From positions 41,002,764 to 41,066,763 of the forward strand of contig CM072523.1 of the NCBI GenBank assembly GCA_036898135.1: DNA of 64,000 bases, written 5' to 3'. The position numbers and the translations under genes are program-made. This document shows positions 55,221 through 64,000 of the stretch, piece by piece; within the stretch, counting starts at the first letter, position 1; each line of letters starts with the position of its first letter. The notes beneath the pieces were generated by a model, which was not told where the DNA came from, ran no database searches, and saw nothing but the letters and a program-made list of their open reading frames with translations. This stretch comes from Oncomelania hupensis (lineage: Eukaryota; Mollusca; Gastropoda; Littorinimorpha; Pomatiopsidae).

Positions 55221-55395
55221 AGATAATCCTTTAGTATCAGACGAATTAAGTGAACAACTCCCAGGCAGTATGTTGGTTTTCGGAGAGAAAAAAATTGCAC
55301 GAAGCAGAAAATATTTTTGCCACTTTTGGGCAGGTCGCGTTCGACCTCATGCATGGGTAACAAAAAATCGTCGTTGGCATTCTCCCTCTGATTAA
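55221..55395 (+). CDS. Possible terminal coding exon, unidentified
   Basis: A pyrimidine-rich stretch ending TTATTTTCCCAG (a good acceptor) precedes a 57-codon frame to a TAA at 55393-55395. The translation begins DNPLVSDELSEQLPG and continues with GEKKIARSRKYF, CHFWAGRVRPHAW and RRWHSPSD. Its composition is mixed and protein-like, unlike the repeat-derived frames nearby. I do not recognise the family. No upstream exon could be linked to it. It could also be a chance frame or an exon of a decayed element. Confidence 0.3.
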
Positions 55396-56984
55396 TGATG
55401 TTATACATTATATAACCAATCGAAAGTAAATTAAATGGAGTTGTAATTTATGTTGATTTGGGAGGTAAATTTCCGAAGCTTCTTGAAGATGAATATCGTT
55501 TGAAATCTTTGTATCGCTAAGAAACTTGGAAAGGTGGGTATATTGAAACCCTTAAGGAACTTCTTCGATATTTTGGTATTATTATTTACATTTCTGTGCG
55601 CACCATGTATTCAAACGCATTTTATATACGAATTTTGCCATATGTCTATTATATAATAATTATATGTTTGCCATATTTCAATGGTGATCAGCCATCCAGG
55701 TAAAATTGTGGTTGCCCTCTCAGTAAAAGCACAGCAGCAACAGAGTAGCACCATCCAGGACGAAGAAAAACCAAACGCAGATTGAGATTCAGATTTAGAT
55801 TTTTTAAAACCAACAACAACTGTATTATCTCACAAGAGGAATTTTAACAGGCAACTGCTGTCAGTAAAAGTTATGAAAAAAATAACAATAATCTAAAACA
55901 TTTATAAAGACACATCACGCCTTGACTCACACTTATATTAACATGAACATTCTAGTGCTTGTAGGATGCGTTATTGATTTTTCTCCATCGGGTACACACA
56001 CTTCTAGAACGCAGGCGTCAGGGTCTTTATGATTTCTTCCGATGGACTGCGTGCTCGCGTGCACAGGCTTGGCCTTAGTTTCTTCATGGGACACCCACAT
56101 GCGGATGTAGTTCCTGTTGAGGTAATAAAGATGAGTTGTCCAGAGGAGTTTTTACAAGGAGTATAAGGGACAGAATCAGCATGACAATCACGTCATAGCT
56201 ACACTAGGCAATCAGCCACCTTTTAATGTACGAACCACGGTTGTCATTTCTTATTTATCATTTGTTCAGTTCTTTATTTACCCCACCAAACCCCTCTCTC
56301 CTACTGTACAATCTTGTTATGTCCATTGAAAATATTATGTACTTACCTTATCCCACACACCATTAAAAAACATCTTATTTAAAATTTTCAGACCTCATTG
56401 TTCTCCTTTCTCTGATCATGTGTATGCACCAGCGACATTCAAAATTCCCCACAATTATACTCTTACACTAAAGTCTGATAAACGATTTTCTTTAACAAAT
56501 GATCGTGCGTGTTATATAAAAAAAACTGGCAGACATATTTAATTAAAAGTCTGCCTTACCACAGGATGAAGCCTAAATGCCATAAGCTTTTCCCGTAATC
56601 ACCTTTGACCCCCCGAAGAAAGTGATTAATTGCGCAAATATAACTTGCTAATGACCAAACATTATGCAGGTTGGGGTGGGGGGAGGTGAGGTGAGGAGAG
56701 AATGGGGCGGATGGGGGGGGGGGAGCAGCTCTTAAAAACTCGCTAAGCAAGTTAGCTGATGATGGTATTATAGAGTATTCTTGCTCAAATCTTCAAGACT
56801 CATTCTAAATTCTTTTGTGAGAGTCCTTGTACAGGGAGATCCTTATAAACGAATCTGCGACGCCGGCTGTAACGACCCAGAAACACTCTAGGCGCATGCC
56901 AGTTATCGTCGTTGACAAAGCCGGGGTCTAGTCGGCAACACCCTGCATTCCATCATCGCACGTGCTTTTAAGGCTCCTGCAACA
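55396..56984. other. No recognised feature
   Basis: AT-rich. A further short protein-like frame (KFPKLLEDEYRLKSLYR, near 55470-55520) lies just after the possible exon, in another frame. A faint family-E SINE fragment may lie near 56005-56075. Confidence 0.35.
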
Positions 56985-57185
56985 ATAAGAATAGGAATAC
57001 GAATAAGAGTAAGAATAATGGATGCTATACGTACCTTATCCACATAAATCAGACTCGAAGAGCGGCGATCTGTAAACCAAAATATACCCTCACATATTAT
57101 AGACATGCATCCCTACCCATATACAAAGAGAGTGCACATTAATCACTCAAAAATTAATCACTCAAACACGTGGTGTCCTAACAAA
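56985..57185 (-). mobile_element. SINE family D 3' part
   Basis: GGATGCTATACGTACCTTAT, GAGCGGCGATCTGTAAACCA and TGCACATTAATCACTCAAA match in order the minus-strand SINE at 43434-43560. The head is absent. Confidence 0.7.
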
Positions 57186-57959
57186 GGAAAGACTTGGACG
57201 GTTGAGTTCCACATTAAAAATAAAAAAAAAAACAATAAACACTGGGTCCTGTTCCTACTTGTCCTGGGAGGCGCTGCCTGAAACGACTGCCGCTCAGAAG
57301 GTAACCCAAATTTCGCCCTGATGAGTGACAAATATTATCAAAAGTTTACTTAAGAAATTCAAATCTAACATTGTAAAAACTATACAAAAATTGTAAAATA
57401 CAACGGCGGCCATTTTTGGCAAGGTGGTGTCCGCAGCCTGTTACTGCGGCACCTCGGGACTAATGACATACACCTTCGCGATCTTCTTTGCTGAAGAGTC
57501 AACAAAGGGACGCAACCATGCGTGTAAGTTGTGTCTGCCTTGACACAGCGTCGACTAGCGACCCAAAAAAAGATTGGTTTCCGGTGTCAGCCTGACTGGT
57601 GTTACGGTCAGTTTGCTCCCCCTTTATTTTGCGCTTTCAATAGGAGAACATTTTCTAGGATGGCCTATTCTCGGGGCGAAGATAAAAACGTCAAAATATT
57701 CCCGAGTAATAAGAATATTTATTTAGCATTTTCATCCCTTTACAGAGAAACAGTTCGAAGCGCATTTCTGCAACGTATACATCAAGAAAGACAGAACATT
57801 CTTATAGCACCCTAATGCATGCAATGTAATCGTACCTTTATTATTAGCAGTGCATGCTTGCTCGTCGTTTTTATGCAATGTGATATTTAATGATGCCACT
57901 ACTTATATATAATTGGTTATTTTGAGATTAATAAAGTTGTTATTAAATTATATGTATTG
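57186..57959. other. No recognised gene; GGCGGCCATTTTTGG near 57402
   Basis: A 94-codon frame (57531-57815) has no recognised domain. The GGCGGCCATTTT motif is loosely YY1-like, which is not enough to call a promoter. Confidence 0.35.
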
Positions 57960-58065
57960 TTCTGCGTTGTAGAGTAGTGTAGTATAGTGTAGTGTAGTGT
58001 AATGTAGATTAGGTAGGGTAGAGAAGGGTCGTGTCGTGTCATGTCGTGTAGTGTATTTTAGTGTA
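57960..58065. repeat. Degenerate (GTGTA)n / (GTGTC)n tract
   Basis: AGTGTAGTGTAGTGTA and GTCGTGTCGTGTCATGTCG pentamer repeats. Confidence 0.85.
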
Positions 58066-58288
58066 AGCTGCTTTTTAAAAATTTCTTCAAGGTGGCATGT
58101 GGGTGCAGAAAAAAGTAAAGTCTAAAGTAGAAAGGGAAGGAATTGAGACCTCGGTGTATCCAAAATGAAGATTCCCATCGTAATCGACAGTATTGCCCTG
58201 CCTCGCTCGCGTAATGTATATCCATAGTTTGAGCCGGTGAGCATCTCGTGAACAGGAGGACCACTAATTTGAGAGCAAGTGAGTCAAT

Positions 58289-58312
58289 TGCAGCAGAGAG
58301 AGAGAGAGAAGA

Positions 58313-58381
<69 letters not shown>
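58289..58381. repeat. Microsatellite (GA)n
   Basis: About 90 bp of GA repeat with one AGAGGGAG interruption. Confidence 0.97.
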
Positions 58382-58384
<3 letters not shown>

Positions 58385-59084
58385 CAGCCACATAAACCCT
58401 CTAAATGTAGAGCGAGTTGAACATTTGAACTGGACCGAAACAACTGAAGGAACGTTTTTTTTAAATTAAAAGGAGGGTATCGAAACTAAAGATTACACCG
58501 GTGGCTACACAAGCAGAATAGCGTACCCGACCCTTCACCACCCGTAACCTGACCCGGCGCTCCTACCCTTGTCCTGACCAGGCCCTGTCCCTCTTTTGTC
58601 ACCGAGGGAGAAAAATCACATCAAAGGGAGTGAACAATTCATCTTCCAGCACAAAACTACTGAATGAAAAAAGCTAGGCCCCCGTCAGATGGCGCTGGTT
58701 ACCGACGTGATTTACGTCATTCCGTCTCAATGATATTTCAATGAAGACAGTTCTCTGTCACGTCTTGTTGCTCAAGGCAGATCCATGTAGCCTACAAATG
58801 TTCTTTTTTATTTTTTTAATTTAATTTAAAAAAAAGATTTTTACGAAAACCGTTAATCCCAACATGTTAGGATACATTTCAATTCAAAGCAACTACAGCT
58901 AAATGAAGCAGACGATGATTTAAAACACAGGTAACTAAATTACAGTAACACACACACACAAAATGAAGGTGCAGGTCGAATTCAGGGATTACCCCAAACT
59001 AAATAAAATGACATAAACATCGAAAACAAAATGCAAATGGCAGAACACACACGTAGGTTATGCAACAACTGTACTATGGCTACA
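58382..59084. other. No recognised feature
   Basis: Mixed spacer with short A/T tracts. No gene recognised. Confidence 0.4.
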
Positions 59085-59545
59085 TGCCCTCAATACCAGG
59101 TCCTAGACGAGTGAGTGCCGGCTGGCTACACAACTACTCCCAACAAGCACGTTGTTGTTGTTTGTAGATTATAGTCACACGACACTTTCGCATATAGGTG
59201 ACTACTGGACCGATTTATACTGACACCAGCGGGCCAGTTGTTGGTAAAGGGGAAAATAATATGATCACACGTTGACCAATCCGGGATTCGAACCAGCGAC
59301 CTTTCGGTTACTAGCAAGACGCTCTTACCAACTGAGCTACCCGGCCCCTCGAACAACAAGCACTACGTCCTTTCTTCTCTTATACCCGCTCACCCAGAAT
59401 TGTGCTCAGTTGTCCTGAGGCGTCAGACTATACACTCAAAGATAGGTGGCTCGGGCGGCTTGAAATAGATCCTGTATCGACAACTCCCTTGAACAGCTCT
59501 GGACTGAATTAGAAAAGCGCTATAAAAGGACGATTAAATAAACGT
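59085..59545 (+). mobile_element. SINE family E interrupted by a family-B SINE
   Basis: The left part (GTCCTAGACGAGTGAGTGCC, GGCTGGCTACACAACTACTCC) and right part (CGCTCACCCAGAATTGTGCT, AGATCCTGTATCGACAACTC, GAAAAGCGCTATAAAAGGAC) join into the family-E order once 59151-59353 and one target duplication are set aside. Confidence 0.8.
59151..59353 (-). mobile_element. tRNA-derived SINE, family B, copy 3 (nested)
   Basis: Minus-strand copy of the family at 10773 and 50116. It is flanked by the direct repeat CAACAAGCAC at 59141-59150 and 59354-59363. It lies inside a family-E SINE, so it is the younger of the two. Confidence 0.93.
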
Positions 59546-59619
59546 TAAACTAAATGTGTCTAAAATAGGAAGGGCAATACATTCACCATACAGAGTTTCC
59601 GTGCACGTGCAGTGTCCGT

Positions 59620-59760
59620 ATTTCCTTCGGATAAGAGTACACACTGAGGATTAGTGTTGGCACGTGCGCATTCTACCGCACGGACTTTAGAGATCCTGAC
59701 GCTCATGTCCTTCGACGGATGAGAGTCAGATGCCAAAAAGAACACTACACCCAGCAAATA
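59620..59760 (+). mobile_element. SINE family E body fragment
   Basis: CCTTCGGATAAGAGTACACA and CGGACTTTAGAGATCCTGAC, GCTCATGTCCTTCGACGG follow the family-E body order with divergence. Confidence 0.55.
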
Positions 59761-60009
59761 TTAGTATTATTGCTCCACCCCTCCCACGCCCCTTTCCTCC
59801 ACCCGCACAAAACCTCCATCTCCACCCCGTCCTGGGTGAAGCCACTCTGCCATTGCCACGATTTCTCTGAGAAAGCAGACCCAATTTCTCCTGCCTGAAT
59901 TACAAACAAATCCAGGAGAAAATCAAGTATTCGGATATTTTTTTTTTAGAAAACATGAGAAGGATTTAGATATTTCTTATTTAGTTTCTCCAGAAGGTCA
60001 AAAGTTATT

Positions 60010-60200
60010 CAATAATGGTACTAGAGGACAAATACATGTAGAGGTCTACAAAAAAAAATCAAAATTAAATTTCGATTTATTTCCCGTCTTCTAATATAGC
60101 GACTTGCCTCTACACCACATGTTTGAATGATGAATGTGTGTTTGTCGTGAATGTGGGAATGTGTAGTATGTGAGTGTGTATGTGTTACACGGTATCTATC
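60010..60200 (+). mobile_element. SINE family D fragment
   Basis: TTCAATAATGGTACTAGAGG, TTCGATTTATTTCCCGTCTT, TATAGCGACTTGCCTCTACA and ATGATGAATGTGTGTTTGTC match the family-D body. Confidence 0.75.
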
Positions 60201-60723
60201 AATAGCCGATTAAGCCCCGATGCTTGAATCTTGACAAATATAACTCGAATTCGTTTATCCACGCGACCTGTTCACTCAGCGACAAGGCAAGAGTCGTCTT
60301 ATAAAGTTTTCCAACTTCATTCAGCAAAAATCGACAACTGCATACAAGATCGCTTTACGAAAATCACTGCAAAGATCATCCTTACAAGCAGGCAGTGCAT
60401 TACTTATATAGCCTCTCTGTAATCGAGAAAAAATTCGAAAATTCCAGCATGACGCAATAACACCCAATCTAAATAAAAATCGTCACCGGAACTATGCACT
60501 ATCTTAGTTCACATAATGTTTACGAATCCATATGATTCGACCAGCCTTCACCGTATGGTCTAGAAGCTTCGATCGATAATAAAGTAATTCCAGAAAAATC
60601 TCAATTATACAAAGCTTCCTCTAGCAGCAACGCAAAAATCATATCAAAGATAAATACACGCTATTAGTGCATGCTTTGCAAAACATAACGATCGGATCTA
60701 TCGTGCGCGTTTCAATCATAAAT
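60201..60723. other. No recognised feature
   Basis: AT-rich spacer; no gene recognised. Confidence 0.4.
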
Positions 60724-60789
60724 AATATGTTGGTTACAGATCGCCGCGCTTTGAGTCGGATTTAGGAGTAAGGCGCGAATAGCATTCCG

Positions 60790-60865
<76 letters not shown>
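60724..60865 (+). mobile_element. SINE family D 3' tail with (TTA)n
   Basis: TTGGTTACAGATCGCCGCGC, TTTGAGTCGGATTTAGGAGT, AAGGCGCGAATAGCATTCCG, then about 75 bp of TTA repeat. It matches the reverse complement of 43434-43490. Confidence 0.75.
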
Positions 60866-60866
<1 letters not shown>

Positions 60867-61079
60867 TCTCAAGAAGGGTCTTCCAATAGTGATAGTATCT
60901 CGGTGAAAATAGCCAGCCTCGGTCTTTTAACTAATGCATAAGACTATCATCATCGTCCTCAAGCAAAGGGGGCTTACGGTTACTATGTCCGACTATTAAA
61001 GCTTTAGAGGCACTGAGAAATGACAAATGGACACCCGAGTGAGATGGATGGCTACCCGTTTATTTGATCCGTGTATAGC

Positions 61080-61115
61080 ACAACAAGACTGGTAAACAGA
61101 ACAGAACAGAACAGA

Positions 61116-61202
<87 letters not shown>
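61080..61202. repeat. (CAGAA)n and (GA)n microsatellite
   Basis: Short ACAGAACAGAACAGAAC run followed by about 80 bp of GA repeat. Confidence 0.97.
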
Positions 61203-61205
<3 letters not shown>

Positions 61206-61473
61206 TCGAACTCGAAATTGAAACCTTTAATGGGATAATAGCATTCGATCCTAAGGACCTGTCTTAAAGCTAGTCCTTAATAAACAATTCGGAACTCAAT
61301 AATGAGCATAACTTTATTTTGAAACTAACATATACCTTAACTATGTTTAGATATAACTAAGAATATTAATGCACCTAAATACACATACCCCTCCACCATT
61401 CTCTTCCTCCAGCCCTTCAATACCACTTCCCTTCCCCCTCTACCCGCACAAACACATGCACATATACCCCCAT

Positions 61474-61510
<37 letters not shown>

Positions 61511-61624
61511 TTCACACATCCACAAAAACTCAAATTGCAGCAGGTTAGACAAACATGTTAAATATTAGGATCAAAGGCATAATACCAATGTGTGGATTCT
61601 AGTTTTAAACTATGTTAATGATTT

Positions 61625-61662
<38 letters not shown>

Positions 61663-61844
61663 TATACATTATCTATACATAGTGTACTCACAATTCGTGT
61701 TCGAATTATAAAGCGAAGATTCAACCATAACTAGACATAAATATACACTTGCTCACCGGTAAAATAATTTTTGAGAATTTTGATCCACCTGCTCAAAGGT
61801 GAAGAAACTGAAAAGGGACACATCTAGTACAGAGTACTCAAGAT
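61203..61844. repeat. Spacer with (CA)n and (GA)n tracts
   Basis: CA tract at about 61477-61507 and GA tract at about 61630-61661. Otherwise nothing is recognised. Confidence 0.7.
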
Positions 61845-61845
61845 G

Positions 61846-61941
<96 letters not shown>
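61845..61941. repeat. Microsatellite (CAT)n
   Basis: About 97 bp of uninterrupted CAT repeat. Confidence 0.98.
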
Positions 61942-62119
61942 AGTTATCGTCAGATCTTCCCCCATCTTTTACTTTACGCCCTATTCCTCCACCTCCTCAT
62001 TATTATTACCTTCGTCGACTTGTCCTTCTTCTTCATCTCCTCTCTTGTTCTCTCTCTCTTTCCCCCTCCCCCCCACCGCCTTTATGTATTTTTTTTGGGG
62101 GGAGTGGGGGTTATTTTCA

Positions 62120-62200
62120 TTGTTGTTGTTGTTGATGATAATGATAATGTTGTTGTTGTTGTTGTTGCTCTCCTTCTTCGCCTTTAATTTGTTGTTAGTT

Positions 62201-62239
<39 letters not shown>

Positions 62240-62322
62240 ATTATGATGATGATGATGATGGTCGTGATGTCGCTGCTGTTGTTGTTTGTGTTTATGTTGT
62301 TGTTCTTCTTTTTTTCTTCTTT

Positions 62323-62357
<35 letters not shown>

Positions 62358-62570
62358 CTTCTTCTTCTTCTTCTTCTTCTTCTTCTTCTTCTTCTTCTTC
62401 TTCTTCTTCTTCTTCTTCTTCTTCTTCTTCTTCTTCTTCTTCTTCTTCTTCTTCTTGTGGTTGTTTTTCATGTTGTTGTTGTTGTTCGTCTCGTTCTTCT
62501 TTTCCTTCTTTTTCTTTTTCTTCTTCTTCTCCTTCTTGTTCTTGTTCTTGTTCATCTTCTTCTTCTACCC
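62120..62570. repeat. Compound triplet repeat region (GTT, GAT, CTT)
   Basis: GTT triplets (62120-62170, 62322-62355), GAT (about 62199-62265) and a CTT array of about 100 bp (62356-62457), then degenerate CTT. A plus-strand frame of about 320 codons covers it only because triplet repeats lack stops. Confidence 0.96.
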
Positions 62571-63190
62571 ACCCTCCCCTCCCGTCTTGCTTCCTACTAC
62601 GTGTTCCTGGTTTTTCTACTCGTCCCTGTTGCTCAAAACCACGCCTTGGTTGGCTCCAGTCTATTCAGTGCAGTCTCCAGCGCTATTACTGCTACCACAA
62701 CTACACAAGTTCAAGTCGTCCTTCTCCTTCTCGCCCTTCTATTCCTTTGAGCCCTTCCTGTCCTTCTTGACAACTGACGTCTTCTATTAACTTGTAGAGA
62801 TAATTCATCCTCCTTCTCCTTTCTTCTACACTCGGGACCTTTCAGCGTCATCCCCGAGACAGGGTCTCCTCGCCTCTGGAATCTTTTGTGCGTGCATCTG
62901 TTCTTATGGTGTTCCTCCACTCTTTTTGGGGGAAGGCTGGTTGGATTGGATAGTGGGAGGGTTGTGCGTACCCTGGTATGGGTCAGGACAGTGGAGCGCG
63001 CTGTTTTTATGATGAAATTGTAATGCGTTGCCTAGATTTCCCTGTTGCGTAGAGATTTGTTCCTGCATCTGCAAACAAAAGTCCTCTATTCCTGTTCCTA
63101 CCCGATTCCCTCCCCCTCCCAATCCTTCACCTGTGCGCCCTGAGCATGCTGCTAGCATGGACGATGCTGCGCCTTTTAAGTGGACATAGC
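62571..63190. other. No recognised feature
   Basis: CT-rich at first, then mixed sequence. No gene, RNA or repeat family recognised. Confidence 0.4.
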
Positions 63191-63194
63191 ATCA

Positions 63195-63227
63195 CAATCA
63201 TCCTCATCCTCATCCTCATCCTCATCC

Positions 63228-63277
<50 letters not shown>

Positions 63278-63299
63278 GTCGTCGTCGTCGTCGTCTTCG

Positions 63300-63342
<43 letters not shown>

Positions 63343-63350
63343 TATCATCT
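63195..63350. repeat. (CATCCT)n-(CAT)n-(CGT)n-(CAT)n microsatellite
   Basis: Hexamer CATCCT repeats pass into CAT, then CGT, then CAT again. Confidence 0.97.
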
Positions 63351-63429
63351 GTTCATAGGAAATAATGATGCTTGTTTATCTTTGGCTGGTTTGGGAATAT
63401 CTGGTGTAGCTCTGCGCACAACACACCCC

Positions 63430-63600
63430 AGTCCGCCCAGGTAACTGTGGAAGGGTAGTCCTACCTAATCCTGGTTTAGAAGAGAGGAAGATAAAGCAGC
63501 GTTGAAGAGAAGACGGGCGCTGCATTCACGAAGCTGGCCCTAAAATGGTGGGTCCCTAATGCCTCTTCCTCTTTTATGAATTATGGTTACGGGAAAAAAA
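63430..63600 (+). mobile_element. Diverged 5S/tRNA SINE 3' body
   Basis: GATAAAGCAGCGTTGAAGAG, ATTCACGAAGCTGGCCC and GGTTACGGG lie in an order like GGTAAAGCAGCGAGGGAGAG, CATTACGCTGGCCC and CTACGGCC of the SINE at 8915-9206. This is a weak match. Confidence 0.45.
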
Positions 63601-63937
63601 TTACTGTACAATGACCGTACATCAACGCACAGATACTAAGAATAAGACTGTGGTACTGCAAAAGTCGATGACAGCATAGGTTCATGTAGGACAATGAATT
63701 AAGAAGACCAGTGACACCTTGACATGTAACAGTATCCAGTGACGGACCCACCTGCACGGTTATGAATCTCCCCTGTACTATACAGCAAGTTGTGTGATAT
63801 GAGCTTCAATTGTACAAGCATACCGTCAAGAACCATTATTTCCACCCTGGGTATCTCGTCTAGGTATTCGACTTCCAAAATCACGCTTCGACGGATCCAG
63901 GCTAGAGATGGAACTGAAAGATGCCTTTCCTATCTTA
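63601..63937. other. No recognised feature
   Basis: Spacer with no recognised content. Confidence 0.4.
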
Positions 63938-63995
63938 TTAATACAATACAACACAATACAATACAACACAACACAATACATTACAAAACAATACC
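63938..63995. repeat. (AATAC)n / (AACAC)n pentamer repeat
   Basis: AATACAATACAACACAATAC and continuing, to the end of the window. Confidence 0.93.
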
Positions 63996-64000
63996 TATCC

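Noticed and set aside
57395..57420. YY1-type promoter at GGCGGCCATTTTTGG
   Set aside because: The match is loose, and no initiator, exon or transcript evidence follows in the sequence.
61799..62770. A plus-strand frame of about 320 codons
   Set aside because: It spans CAT, GTT, GAT and CTT repeats and C/T-rich DNA, has no domain, and exists only because the triplets lack stops.

Overview
This window looks like non-coding, repeat-dense DNA from an animal nuclear genome. There is no bacterial-style gene packing. There are no convincing complete host genes. Instead it holds eukaryotic non-LTR retrotransposons, tRNA- and 5S-derived SINEs, a Ty3/gypsy LTR element with a solo LTR, and THAP and hAT DNA-transposon remnants. 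It also carries many long microsatellites (ATT/GAT/CT/CA/AAG) and an interstitial TTAGGG tract. The mix would fit a marine invertebrate such as a gastropod mollusc, but that assignment is inference.

Layout. 0.9-5.4 kb: a decayed LINE on the minus strand, a 3' fragment of the same LINE family on the plus strand, microsatellites and a tRNA-SINE. 6-8.4 kb: SINE debris and a 500-bp ATC-type microsatellite. 8.4-9.6 kb: a hidden LINE endonuclease domain (minus strand), split by a tRNA/5S composite SINE with clear target-site duplications. 10.7-12.3 kb: a tRNA-SINE, a telomere-like tract and a 360-bp ATT array. 13.2-15.4 kb: an interspersed repeat split by a solo LTR; a related repeat without the LTR lies at 18.15-18.7 kb. 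15.4-20 kb: microsatellites and SINEs. 21.4-23.3 kb: a three-exon THAP/HTH transposase-derived pseudogene. 23.5-25.3 kb: a second copy of the first LINE family. 25.3-27.2 kb: a hAT remnant with G-rich inverted ends. 28.4-29.4 kb: two unusual short-repeat arrays. 33.5-41.0 kb: a 7.5-kb LTR retrotransposon. 43.0-43.8 kb: a tail-to-tail SINE pair. 45.5-47.5 kb: a CR1/L2-type LINE. The rest is SINE fragments, simple repeats and unannotatable sequence.

The most interesting object is the LTR element. Its integrase lies upstream of its RNase H, the reverse of ordinary Ty3/gypsy elements and the hallmark of the Gmr1-like group. Its gag has a SCAN-like capsid segment. The reverse transcriptase core is missing, so integrase runs almost directly into the RT connection and RNase H. 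The two 1498-bp LTRs differ at only about five positions by eye, and a GGATC target duplication flanks them, so the defective copy seems to have inserted recently. Its family also left the solo LTR at 13.4 kb. No functional pathway or operon links the elements; their relations are those of nested insertions and SINE/LINE partnership.
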